From assembly GCF_001426995.1 (NCBI RefSeq), contig NZ_LMFY01000001.1, forward strand, positions 1,671,653 to 1,735,652: a stretch of DNA of 64,000 nucleotides, written 5' to 3'. The notes under the pieces were generated by a model, which saw only the letters and a list, made by a program, of their open reading frames with translations, searched no databases and was not told the DNA's origin. Source of the DNA: Microbacterium sp. Root553 (lineage in GTDB: Bacteria > Actinomycetota > Actinomycetes > Actinomycetales > Microbacteriaceae). Shown piece after piece: positions 43,848-51,856 of this stretch. The position numbers and the translations under genes are program-made. Position 1 is the first letter of the stretch. Each line of letters starts with the position of its first letter.

Positions 43848-45090
43848 GCGACTCCAGGGCATCCCGCACCGCGAGCACGCCGGTGATCGTCTCGACGTGC
43901 GAGGTGCTGAGGGGCGACAGTCCCAGGCGGATGCCGTCGGGAAAACGGAAGTCGGGGATGATGCCCTGCGCCCACAACCGCTGCGTCACCGCGCGGAAGT
44001 CGGGGTGCCCGATCGTGACGTGTCCGCCGCGAAGGGCGGAATCCCGAGGGCTCAGGAGGCGCACGCCCAGGGGTGCGAGAGCCGCGTCGTAGGCGCGGAC
44101 GGCGAGATCGGTCAGCGAGACCGACTTCTCGCGGACGCCCTCGATCGTCGACAGCTCGAGGAGGTCGAGCATCCCCTGCATGGCGAGCATCGAGGTGATC
44201 GGGGGTGTGCCGCTGAGCAGCTGGCGGATGTCGCCGGCCGGCACATACTCAGGGCCCATCGCGAAGATGTCCGCCGCACTCCACCAGCCCTGGATCGGCT
44301 GGCGCAGCACGCCCTGGTGGTCGTGGCGCAGGTAGGCGAACGCCGGAGAGCCGGGTCCGCCGTTCAGGTACTTGTACGTGCATCCGACCGCCATGTCGAC
44401 GCCCCAGGCGTCGAGCTGCATCGGGATGACGCCGGCCGAGTGGCAGAGGTCCCACATCATCAGCGCACCCGCCTCGTGCACAGCGGCGGTGATGCCGGGC
44501 ATGTCGGCGAGCGCCCCGGAGCGATAGTCGACGTGGCTGAGCGACACGAGCGCCGTGCGCTCGGAGATCGTGTCGCGCACATCGGCGATCTGCACTCCGC
44601 GCACGGGGTCGGGCTCGATCCACCGCACGGTCATCCCCGTCTCGGCTGCGACACCGGCGGCCAGGAAGCGGTCGGTGGGGAAGTTCCCGGCCTCGATCAC
44701 CAGTTCGGTGCGGGTGGCGTCGGCGGTCGCGGCGGCCCGCATCAGTTTGTAGATCAGCACGCTGGTCGAGTCGGCGACGACCGTCTGACCGGCTGCGGCG
44801 CCGAGTGTCAGGGCGCCGATCCGGTCGCCGAGCTCCATCGGCAGCGCCATCCACTGCTCATCCCAGGAGCGGATCAACCGCGTGCCCCAGTCGTCGCGCA
44901 CGAACGCGGCGAGCTTCTCGGGGATGTCGCGCAACGGGCGACCGAGAGAGTTCCCGTCGAGGTATGCGTCGACGCCCGGTGCGTCGGCGAACGCGTCGAG
45001 GTGCCTGCGCAGGGGGTCTGCGGCGTCGAGGGCGCGGGCTTCTTCGAGAAGTGCCGTCTCGAGACGGGCGGAATCGCGGGGGTCGGTCAT
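43837..45090 (-). CDS. kynU: Kynureninase
   Basis: PLP-dependent hydrolase of kynurenine to anthranilate and alanine, 417 residues. The aminotransferase class V fold shows LDGNSLGRPL near the N-terminus, DWGTRLIRSWDEQWM, DSTSVLIYKLMRAA, LSHVDYRSGALADM, and the PLP lysine Lys240 in CTYKYLNGGPGSPAF. Length and motifs match the family. It lies 1 nt after the amidohydrolase gene in the kynurenine operon. Confidence 0.95.
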   Translation of the reverse strand: MTDPRDSARLETALLEEARALDAADPLRRHLDAFADAPGVDAYLDGNSLGRPLRDIPEKLAAFVRDDWGTRLIRSWDEQWMALPMELGDRIGALTLGAAAGQTVVADSTSVLIYKLMRAAATADATRTELVIEAGNFPTDRFLAAGVAAETGMTVRWIEPDPVRGVQIADVRDTISERTALVSLSHVDYRSGALADMPGITAAVHEAGALMMWDLCHSAGVIPMQLDAWGVDMAVGCTYKYLNGGPGSPAFAYLRHDHQGVLRQPIQGWWSAADIFAMGPEYVPAGDIRQLLSGTPPITSMLAMQGMLDLLELSTIEGVREKSVSLTDLAVRAYDAALAPLGVRLLSPRDSALRGGHVTIGHPDFRAVTQRLWAQGIIPDFRFPDGIRLGLSPLSTSHVETITGVLAVRDALESHER

Positions 45091-45091
45091 G

Positions 45092-46255
45092 TCACACCTT
45101 CAGATCGGCGGGGGTGAGCGGGCGGGCGGAAGACGGGGTCGCGGTGACGTCGGCAAGGTGCAGCAGCACGGATGCGGGGTCGCGGGGGTCCTGTGGGGCG
45201 AGGGAGCGCAGCAGGTCGTCGCCGTCGATGCCCGCGTCACGGAGGGCGTCGAGCTCGGCGGGGTTCAGCCCGACGGGCGTCGGGCCGTTGCCCATGTCGG
45301 TGCCGTAGAGCACGGCGCCGCAGGCGGCATGGAAGCGGCGGACGTTGTCGACCGCCGTGGCGAGCGTGTCACCGTCATGGATGGAGAGCGTCGAGATCCA
45401 GGCGACGGATGCGGCCTGCGCCGCGATCTCGGAGTCGTCGAGGCGCTCGGTGAAGGGTGCGTGAGCCTGACGGGTGGCGCCGAGGCGCGCGACGCGCTGG
45501 GCCTCGCCGGAGCCCTGGGCGTGGGCGACGACGGGGAGTCCGCGGCCGGAGGAGGTCTCGACGATCGCGCGGAACAGGTCGTCGGCGAAGACGGGCCCGG
45601 CGTCGGCGTTGCTCGCGACCTTGATGAAGGATGCTCCGGCATCCGCCATCTCGGCGACCGCCGCGTGCGCCGTCTCGGCGTCCGCGAACTCGCGGAATGA
45701 CCCTGCAGGTGCCCAGTTGCGGTCGCTCGGATACCCGCCGACCGGCGTGAGGAACGCGCCCGCGAAGTCGATCGCGACGCGGTGGGGGGCGCGTTTCGTC
45801 TCGCTCCGCTCGCTCAACGAGCGGGTGCTGTCGCCTTCCCGGTCCGCGAGCGTGCAGGCGTCGGCGTGGTCGCCCTCCTGGTCCGCGAGCGTGCCGGTGG
45901 GGGCGCGTTTCGTCTCGCTCCGCTCGCTCAACGAGCGGGTGTCCGTGTCGTCAACACCCCGCTCGTTGAGCGAGGGAGCGCCAGCGACCGAGACGAAACG
46001 CGCTGCGGCCAGTGCGGCGATGGCCTCCGGGGTCGCGCCCAGATCCACCACGCGTCCGAGCGTCGAGCGGCCGAGAAGGGTGTGGTCGACGAGCTGCAGG
46101 TGCACGTGGTGGTCGGTGAAGCCGCCGATGATCACGCCGTCGAGACGAGGCACGCCGGGCGCGGGACGCTCGTCGCGCAGCAGCATCCGTCCGTCGATCA
46201 GTTCGACGATGCCCTCGCGCCATCCTTCGCCGTCGAAGAAAGTCGCGGCGTGCAT
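45092..46255 (-). CDS. Amidohydrolase of the kynurenine operon, carrying an in-frame repeat insertion
   Basis: 387 residues. Amidohydrolase-superfamily metal site: HVH at 50-52 (FTDHHVH), then VASNADAG lysine region (IKVASNADAG), VVAHAQG, RQAHAPF and the Asp in LYGTDMGNGPTPVG. It sits between tryptophan 2,3-dioxygenase and kynureninase where kynurenine formamidase is expected, so formylkynurenine hydrolysis is a strong guess. Residues about 86-158 are not family sequence: they are encoded by a 220-nt block of palindromic repeats (45782-46003) that keeps the frame and reads as RSLSERSETKRAP twice. Without it the protein would be about 314 residues. ATG overlaps the kynA stop. Confidence 0.85.
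   Translation of the reverse strand: MHAATFFDGEGWREGIVELIDGRMLLRDERPAPGVPRLDGVIIGGFTDHHVHLQLVDHTLLGRSTLGRVVDLGATPEAIAALAAARFVSVAGAPSLNERGVDDTDTRSLSERSETKRAPTGTLADQEGDHADACTLADREGDSTRSLSERSETKRAPHRVAIDFAGAFLTPVGGYPSDRNWAPAGSFREFADAETAHAAVAEMADAGASFIKVASNADAGPVFADDLFRAIVETSSGRGLPVVAHAQGSGEAQRVARLGATRQAHAPFTERLDDSEIAAQAASVAWISTLSIHDGDTLATAVDNVRRFHAACGAVLYGTDMGNGPTPVGLNPAELDALRDAGIDGDDLLRSLAPQDPRDPASVLLHLADVTATPSSARPLTPADLKV
45785..46003. repeat. Palindromic repeat cluster inside a coding sequence
   Basis: Two identical 43-bp copies in direct orientation (45785-45827 and 45899-45941, core TTTCGTCTCGCTCCGCTCGC) lie 114 nt apart. A third, longer and inverted variant is at 45957-46003. Between copies 1 and 2 a 25-nt motif is repeated with 39-nt period (45831-45855 and 45870-45894, containing GGTCCGCGAGCGTGC). 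Copies 2 and 3 can fold into one large hairpin. This matches the style of extragenic palindromes abundant in Microbacterium genomes. All spacings preserve the reading frame. Confidence 0.85.
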
Positions 46256-47109
46256 CAGCTGCCGATCTCGGTGCGGACGGTGTAGAGCTCGGGGAAGAAC
46301 GTCAGATCGAGGGCGCGCTGCAGGAACCCCACTCCGCTCGACCCCCCGGTGCCGACCTTCATGCCGATCGTGCGGGCGACGGTCTTGAGGTGGCGGAAGC
46401 GCCAGAACTGGAAGTTGTCCTCGAGGTCGACGAGGTCTTCGCAGGCCTCGTAGAGGTCCCAGTGCTGCTGGTGGTTCTGGTAGATCTCGCGGATCGCAGG
46501 CACGAGTTCGGGCGTCTCGCGGTAGGGGAGGCGCACGTCGCGATCGAGGATCTCGGATGGGATCGGCAGCCCGCGGCGTGAGGCGTAGCGCAGAAACTCG
46601 TCGTAGAGCGTGGGCTTGTTCCACTCGGCGGTGAGCAGCGCGAGGTTGGCGGGATGGTCGCTGAAGACGCTCAGCATCTTCTCGTTCTTGTTGCCGAGCG
46701 CGAACTCGACGGCGCGATACTGCACCGACTGGAAGCCCGAGGAGTTGCCGAGCGCGCCGCGGAACTGCGCGTACTCGGTGGGCGTGAGCGTCGCGAGGAT
46801 CGCCCACTGCTGGGTCATGACGTCCTGGATGCGCTTGACGCGCGCGACGCGCTTCAGGGCCTCGCGCAGATCGTCGCTGGCGAGGAGCTCGCGGGCGGAC
46901 GACAGCTCGTGCAGCAGCTGCTTGAGCCACAGCTCGGTGGTCTGATGCTGGATGATGAACAGCAGCTCGTCGTGGTGCTCGGGCACGCTGACCGGGTTCT
47001 GCGCGGTGAGCAGCTGGTCGAGCGACAGGTACGACCCGTAGGTCATCCGGCCGGACAGATCGGTGACGATGCCGGCCTCGAGCTCGCGCTCGTTGTTCTC
47101 GGTGCTCAT
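46255..47109 (-). CDS. kynA: Tryptophan 2,3-dioxygenase
   Basis: Haem dioxygenase opening the indole ring of tryptophan to N-formylkynurenine, 284 residues. Family landmarks: LTYGSYLSL-like MTYGSYLSLDQLL, HHDELLFIIQHQTTELWLKQLLHEL with the substrate-site His, GFQSVQYRAVEFALGNKN, and HQQHWDLYEACEDLVDLEDNFQFWRFRHLKTVARTIG carrying the haem-ligand His, then GTGGSSGVGFLQRAL. The ATG at 47109 has GGAAG 6 nt upstream. It heads the operon kynA-amidohydrolase-kynU-paaX. Confidence 0.95.
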   Translation of the reverse strand: MSTENNERELEAGIVTDLSGRMTYGSYLSLDQLLTAQNPVSVPEHHDELLFIIQHQTTELWLKQLLHELSSARELLASDDLREALKRVARVKRIQDVMTQQWAILATLTPTEYAQFRGALGNSSGFQSVQYRAVEFALGNKNEKMLSVFSDHPANLALLTAEWNKPTLYDEFLRYASRRGLPIPSEILDRDVRLPYRETPELVPAIREIYQNHQQHWDLYEACEDLVDLEDNFQFWRFRHLKTVARTIGMKVGTGGSSGVGFLQRALDLTFFPELYTVRTEIGS

Positions 47110-47147
47110 GGGTCGCTTCCTGTCGTGACGGACACGGCAAACATATA

Positions 47148-47174
47148 ACAATCATGGCGAGCGTCACAATAATG
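47148..47174. promoter_or_regulatory. AT-rich divergent promoter with direct repeats
   Basis: ACAATCATG (47148-47156) and ACAATAATG (47166-47174), 18 nt apart, lie in an AT-rich stretch unusual for this genome between kynA and the divergent GCS2 gene. Possible binding site for the PaaX-type regulator; the link is a guess. Confidence 0.4.
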
Positions 47175-47215
47175 AAATATGGAGAGCCTTCCTCGACGAG
47201 GCGGCGCACGGTGGA

Positions 47216-47221
47216 TACCGT
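47216..47221 (+). promoter_or_regulatory. -10 box of a leaderless GCS2 gene
   Basis: TACCGT ends 6 nt before the ATG at 47228; no ribosome site. Confidence 0.55.
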
Positions 47222-47227
47222 CGGCGT

Positions 47228-48733
47228 ATGGGCGACAGCATCGAGGCGCGGACGTTCACGCGCCAGGACCGCACGCAGTTCCGCGCCAAGGCCGAGCGGT
47301 GTCTCGAGGCCCTGGCATCCATGCTGGCGGACGGCCGATTCTCCGCCGTCGACGCCCCGGATTCGCAGCTCGGTCTGGAGATCGAGCTGAATCTGGTCGA
47401 CGAGCAGGGCGCACCCGCCCGGGGGAACGACGCGGTGCTCGAGGCGATCTCCTCGCCGGCGTTCCAGACCGAGCTCGCGCGCTTCAACGTCGAGATCAAT
47501 GTGGCCCCGCGGCCGATCGGAGACGGGCATCTGCAGGAGCTCGAGACCGTGCTGCGCGGCTCGCTCGATGTCGCCGATCGCCGGGCGCGGTCGGCCGGCA
47601 GCAGTCTGGTGATGATCGGGATGCTCCCGACGCTCGACGAGACGCACTTCACCGAGCGCTGGTTCTCGGCAGACCCTCGATACAGCCTGCTGGGTCAGCA
47701 GATCCTCTCGGCGCGGGGCGAGGACATCGAGCTGCAGCTCGACGGCGTCGCCCTGAACGATGACCGACCCGTCGAGCGGCTCGCGATGGTCTGCGACACG
47801 ATCCTGCCCGAGGCCGCATGCACCTCCGTGCAGCTGCATCTGCAGGTCGCACCGGAGTCGTTCGCCGCGTACTGGAACGCGGCGCAGGCGATCGCCGGTG
47901 TGCAGGTGGCGCTCGCGGCGAACTCCCCGTTCTTCGCGGGCAAGGCGCTGTGGCACGAGACGCGGATCCCGATGTTCGAGCAGGCGACCGACACCAGGCC
48001 GCAGGAGCTGAAGAATCAGGGCGTGCGTCCGCGCGTCTGGTTCGGCGAGCGATGGGTGACGTCGATCTTCGACCTCTTCGAGGAGAATTCGCGGTACTTT
48101 CCTGCGCTGCTGCCGGTGTGCGCGGAGGAGGATCCCTTCGAGGCGCTGGCCGAGGGGCGTGCACCGGAGCTCGCCGAGCTGCGCATGCACAACGGCACCG
48201 TCTATCGCTGGAACCGCCCGGTCTACGACGTCGAGGGCGGGACCGCGCATCTGCGTCTCGAGAACAGGGTGCTGCCGGCGGGGCCGAGCGTCGTCGACGT
48301 GGTGGCGGACGCCGCGTTCTACTACGGCCTCGTGCGCAGCATGGCCGAGGCGGATCGTCCGATCTGGACGCAGATGACCTTCGACGCCGCGGCCGAGAAC
48401 CTTCAGGCCGCGGCCCGCGGCGGCATCGACTCGCGGCTGTACTGGCCGGAGGTCGGCGGGATCAGCCCGAGAGAGCTGGTGCTGCGACGACTGCTGCCCG
48501 CGGCGGCCGAGGGATTGGACGCGTACGGCGTCGACCCCGAGGTGCGTGATCGGTATCTGGGCATCATCGAGCAGCGATGCCTCACGGGACGCAACGGCGC
48601 CGTCTGGCAGCGGGAGAACGTCGCGGCTCGCGAGCGCGCCGGCGCGTCACGGCCCGAGGCGCTGCACGGCATGCTCGCGGACTACCTGGAGCGGATGCAG
48701 GCCGGCGAGCCCGTGCACACCTGGACGCACTGA
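47228..48733 (+). CDS. Glutamate-cysteine ligase family 2 protein
   Basis: 501 residues. GCS2 signature LGLEIELNLVDEQGAP with metal-binding acids, then NVEINVAPRPIGDG, MIGMLPTL, QLHLQVAPESFAAYWN, LAANSPFFAGKALWHETRIPMFEQATDTR and the C-terminal helical part. It could make gamma-glutamylcysteine, for example for ergothioneine, since actinobacteria generally use mycothiol rather than glutathione. That role is inference. Single leaderless gene, divergent from kynA. Confidence 0.85.
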   Translation: MGDSIEARTFTRQDRTQFRAKAERCLEALASMLADGRFSAVDAPDSQLGLEIELNLVDEQGAPARGNDAVLEAISSPAFQTELARFNVEINVAPRPIGDGHLQELETVLRGSLDVADRRARSAGSSLVMIGMLPTLDETHFTERWFSADPRYSLLGQQILSARGEDIELQLDGVALNDDRPVERLAMVCDTILPEAACTSVQLHLQVAPESFAAYWNAAQAIAGVQVALAANSPFFAGKALWHETRIPMFEQATDTRPQELKNQGVRPRVWFGERWVTSIFDLFEENSRYFPALLPVCAEEDPFEALAEGRAPELAELRMHNGTVYRWNRPVYDVEGGTAHLRLENRVLPAGPSVVDVVADAAFYYGLVRSMAEADRPIWTQMTFDAAAENLQAAARGGIDSRLYWPEVGGISPRELVLRRLLPAAAEGLDAYGVDPEVRDRYLGIIEQRCLTGRNGAVWQRENVAARERAGASRPEALHGMLADYLERMQAGEPVHTWTH

Positions 48734-48791
48734 CACCCGCCCAGAACGGGAAGACGAACAGCGCGAAAGGAATCGCTCCGTTGTCCATGGG

Positions 48792-48983
48792 TCAGAGCAG
48801 ACCGTGGGGCAGGGTGTCGCGCTGGTGCTTGCGCACATAGGTGCGCGCGCTGCGGCCCGCGTGGATCACGGTCAGGCGGTCGACCATGACGCGGATCAGC
48901 AGGTTGATACCCGCCACGATGAACCAGGCGAGCGCGAACAGCGCGGGACCGAACAGGATGTAGAAGATCAGCCCGCTGTCCAT
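48792..48983 (-). CDS. Small single- or double-helix membrane protein
   Basis: 63 residues: a long hydrophobic N-terminal stretch (LIFYILFGPALFALAWFIVAGINLLIRVMV) followed by a basic tail (RSARTYVRKHQRD). Leaderless start supported by TACTCT 6 nt before the ATG. I do not recognise the family. Confidence 0.65.
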   Translation of the reverse strand: MDSGLIFYILFGPALFALAWFIVAGINLLIRVMVDRLTVIHAGRSARTYVRKHQRDTLPHGLL

Positions 48984-48989
48984 GCGCTC

Positions 48990-48995
48990 AGAGTA
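48990..48995 (-). promoter_or_regulatory. -10 box of the small membrane-protein gene
   Basis: TACTCT on the minus strand, 6 nt before the ATG at 48983. Confidence 0.5.
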
Positions 48996-49013
48996 GACCC
49001 ACGCCCGAGCGCG

Positions 49014-50729
49014 TCACAGCCTCGGCGTCCGCGGCGGCGGCGTGCGCCGCGCGCCGGGAGCGCCGATCGTCTCGAACGCCGCAGCGAGACGCAGCAACGC
49101 GGAGTCGTCGTAGGCGCGGCCGGCGAACGTCAGACCGATCGGCATGTCGATGTCGGACATGAGGCCCATGGGCACCGTGACGGTCGGGATGCCGAGGTGG
49201 CGCACGGTGAGGTTGCCGTTGGCGATCCACGTGCCGTTGCGCCAGCCGAGGTCGGCCGAGGCCTCGTTCACGTCCATGTCGGCGGGGCCCACGTCGGCGA
49301 CGGCCGGGAAGACGACGGCCTCGAGCTCGTGCTCGTCCATCCACTCCTCGAGGTCGACGCGACGGGTCTCTTCGAGTCCGCGCAGTCCGTCGGGGAGCTC
49401 GGCCAAGTCCTCGAATCCGACGCCCGGATTCGCACGCACCCAGCCCGGGTACTCGGCGATGTCGTCATCGAACCCGGTGTAGCGGTCGGGGAGTGCTCCG
49501 TCGGGATGCGGGAAGATCGATGCGCCGTCGACCTGCGCGAGCGTGTGCAGCCGCGGGTCGCCGTTCGCCTGCAGGAAGTCCTCCCAGCCCCACGCCGACA
49601 GGTCGACGATCTCGCGCTGCAGGTATGCCGGCGACACGAGTCCGCGCGTCGCGATGGTGGGGGCGCCCGGACGGTCGCCCTCGTAGTTCGACACCACGGG
49701 GAAGTCGACTTCGACCACCGTCGCTCCGGCGGCCTCGAGGTCGCGGCGGGCCGCCTCCCAGCGCTCGATCACCGAGGCGCGGGTCTCGATGCGCTGCCCG
49801 GTGGGGCCGCCGATGCCGGGCGCGTCGGCGGTGCCGGCCTCCGGATCCGCGTTGATGTACATGCGCGGGATGCCGATGCGCACGCCGCGGAGGGCAGCCG
49901 TCGCATCGACCGTCAGCGCCGGATACGACTCGGGCCGTACCTCGGAAGACACGGGCAGCGTCACCCACGGCTGGGCGCGCCAGAAGTCGCCGCGCACCTC
50001 GGCATCGTCGGCGACGATCACGTCGAGGACCTCGAGCAGGTCGGCCATGGTGCGGGCATGCGGCACGACGACGTCCATGGTCGGCACGAGAGGCCAGTTG
50101 CCGCGGGTCGAGATCACCCCGCGGGAGGGCGTGTAGGCGCAGAGGGCGTTGTTCGTGGCGGGACCGCGGCCGCTCGACCAGGTCTCCTCGCCCAGGCCGA
50201 ACGCCCCGAGACTCGCGGCCGTCGCCGTGCCCGACCCGTTCGACGACCCCGATGCGAAAGGTGCGGTGAGGAAGCCGGGGTTGTACGGACTCTCGGCGCG
50301 GCCGTAGACACCGCGCTGCATTCCGCCGTTCGCCATCGGGGGCATGTTGGTCAGACCCAGGCAGATCGCCCCGCCCGCACGCAGCCGCTCGATCGTGAAC
50401 GCGTCGCGCTGGGCGACCAGCTCGGCGAAGGCGGGGCTGCCGGCGGCGGCGGTGAGTCCGCGCACCAGGTAGCTGTCCTTCGCGGTGTAGGGGATGCCGT
50501 CGAGCGGTCCGCGCACGGCGCCGCGCGCACGCCGTGCATCCGCCGCCTCGGCCTCGGTGCGCGCGTCGGGATTCGCGACCACGACCGCGTTCAGCGCCGT
50601 CGCGGTGTCGGGCCCGTCATAGGCGGCGATGCGCGCGAGGTACGCGTCGACGAGCTCGACGGCGGTGGCGGTTCCGGTCTCGAGCGCTCGCCGCAGATCG
50701 GCGATGGAGGCCTCGACGACGTCGATCAT
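49014..50729 (-). CDS. Amidase-signature hydrolase
   Basis: 571 residues, Ser-cisSer-Lys amidase fold. Lys84 is in PYTAKDSYL; Ser162/Ser163 in ASGSSNGSG; the nucleophile region is EETWSSGRGPATNN with Ser185/Ser186, a diverged form of the usual DTGGSIR. The C-terminal half (from about residue 250) has ALRGVRIGIPRMY and the GNLTVRHLGIPTVTVPMGL segment. Its ATG overlaps the stop of the agmatine deiminase gene, so it may hydrolyse the carbamoyl or amide product of that enzyme; inference. Confidence 0.88.
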   Translation of the reverse strand: MIDVVEASIADLRRALETGTATAVELVDAYLARIAAYDGPDTATALNAVVVANPDARTEAEAADARRARGAVRGPLDGIPYTAKDSYLVRGLTAAAGSPAFAELVAQRDAFTIERLRAGGAICLGLTNMPPMANGGMQRGVYGRAESPYNPGFLTAPFASGSSNGSGTATAASLGAFGLGEETWSSGRGPATNNALCAYTPSRGVISTRGNWPLVPTMDVVVPHARTMADLLEVLDVIVADDAEVRGDFWRAQPWVTLPVSSEVRPESYPALTVDATAALRGVRIGIPRMYINADPEAGTADAPGIGGPTGQRIETRASVIERWEAARRDLEAAGATVVEVDFPVVSNYEGDRPGAPTIATRGLVSPAYLQREIVDLSAWGWEDFLQANGDPRLHTLAQVDGASIFPHPDGALPDRYTGFDDDIAEYPGWVRANPGVGFEDLAELPDGLRGLEETRRVDLEEWMDEHELEAVVFPAVADVGPADMDVNEASADLGWRNGTWIANGNLTVRHLGIPTVTVPMGLMSDIDMPIGLTFAGRAYDDSALLRLAAAFETIGAPGARRTPPPRTPRL

Positions 50730-51766
50730 GAGACACCGCCGATGCGCGGCTGCTGCTGGGTGATGCAGTGGATGCCGCCGCCGCGATCGAAGAGCGGGCG
50801 GGCGTCGACGGTGACCACGCGCCGACCGGGATAGGCGTCGGCAAGGATCTCCCTGGCAGCCGCATCGGCCGTCGCGTCGCCGAAGCCGCAGGCGACCACG
50901 CCGTCGTTCGTCACCAGGTGGTTGACGTAGCTCCAGTCGACCGGGCCCTCGTCGTCGCGCAGGGTCGACGGCGCGGGGAGGTCGATGATCTCGAACGCGC
51001 GGCCCGCGGCATCCGTCTGCTGTGCGAGGTGCGCGCGCAGCTCGCGGGACACGGCGTGGTCGGGGTGGTCGGGATTCTGCTGGTCGTGCAGCAGCAGTCG
51101 GCCGGGAGAGGCGATCGTGGCGACGATGTCGACGTGCCCGTTCGTGCCGAAGTCGTCGTAGTCGCGGGTGAGTCCGCGGGGCAGCCACACGGCCGTCGTC
51201 GCGCCGATCGTGCGGGCCATCTCGGCCTCGACGCGCTGCCGGTCGGCGAAGGGGTTGCGTCGCGGGTCGAGCTGCACCGTCTCGGTGAGCAGCACGGTGC
51301 CCTCGCCGTCGACATGGATGCCTCCGCCCTCGTTGACCAGGGTCGAGCTCACCCGCTCGGCACCGACTGCCCCCGCGATGATGCGCGCGTGCTGCGCCGC
51401 CTTCTGCCAGCGCGCCCACGCGGGGGCGCCCCAGCCGTTGAAGATCCAGTCGACCGCGCCGAGCACGCCGGGGCGTTCGTCGTCGACCACGAAGGTGGGG
51501 CCGGAATCTCGCATCCAGAACTCGTCGACCGGCGCCTCGACGATGTCGATGGCGCGGCTCAGCATGCGCCGGGCGCGGGAGACCTCGGCCGGATCGACGA
51601 TCATCGTGACCGGTTCGAATTCGGCGACCGCGTGCGCGACCTCGGTCCAGGTGGCATAGCCCTCGTCGCGCTCGGACGCCGTCTCGCCCAGGGTCGGCCC
51701 CTCGGCGGGGAAAGCCATCCAGGTGCGGTCGTGCGGTGCCGTCTCTGCGGGCATGTGCCAGGCCAT
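50726..51766 (-). CDS. Agmatine deiminase family protein
   Basis: 346 residues, guanidino-group-modifying fold. Motifs: WMAFP near the start, EAPVDEFWMRDSGPTFV, NGWGAP, VNEGGGIHVDGEGT, GTNGHVDIVATI with catalytic His, and GGGIHCITQQQP with catalytic Cys334. It should convert agmatine (or a related guanidine) to the N-carbamoyl amine and ammonia. GGGAG precedes the ATG at 51766. Overlaps the amidase gene by 4 nt; divergent from a TetR gene. Confidence 0.9.
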   Translation of the reverse strand: MAWHMPAETAPHDRTWMAFPAEGPTLGETASERDEGYATWTEVAHAVAEFEPVTMIVDPAEVSRARRMLSRAIDIVEAPVDEFWMRDSGPTFVVDDERPGVLGAVDWIFNGWGAPAWARWQKAAQHARIIAGAVGAERVSSTLVNEGGGIHVDGEGTVLLTETVQLDPRRNPFADRQRVEAEMARTIGATTAVWLPRGLTRDYDDFGTNGHVDIVATIASPGRLLLHDQQNPDHPDHAVSRELRAHLAQQTDAAGRAFEIIDLPAPSTLRDDEGPVDWSYVNHLVTNDGVVACGFGDATADAAAREILADAYPGRRVVTVDARPLFDRGGGIHCITQQQPRIGGVS

Positions 51767-51822
51767 GATTCGTCTCCCTCGCTGTCGATCCCTCTGTCGA
51801 GGCTGCGGAGCCGTGATCGCTA

Positions 51823-51851
51823 TTGAACACGTGATCAACGAGTGATACGGT
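51823..51851 (+). promoter_or_regulatory. TetR promoter and probable operator
   Basis: TTGAACACGTGATCAA (51823-51838) is a near-perfect palindrome around CACGTG. Its left part is also the -35 box TTGAAC (51823-51828), 17 nt from the -10 box TACGGT (51846-51851). The operator sits in the 91-nt gap between the divergent agmatine deiminase and TetR genes. Confidence 0.7.
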
Positions 51852-51856
51852 AGCCC

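Noticed and set aside
45785-46003. CRISPR array
   Set aside because: Only two identical copies and one inverted variant, palindromic, with the spacer itself repetitive and all in a coding frame; not a CRISPR pattern.
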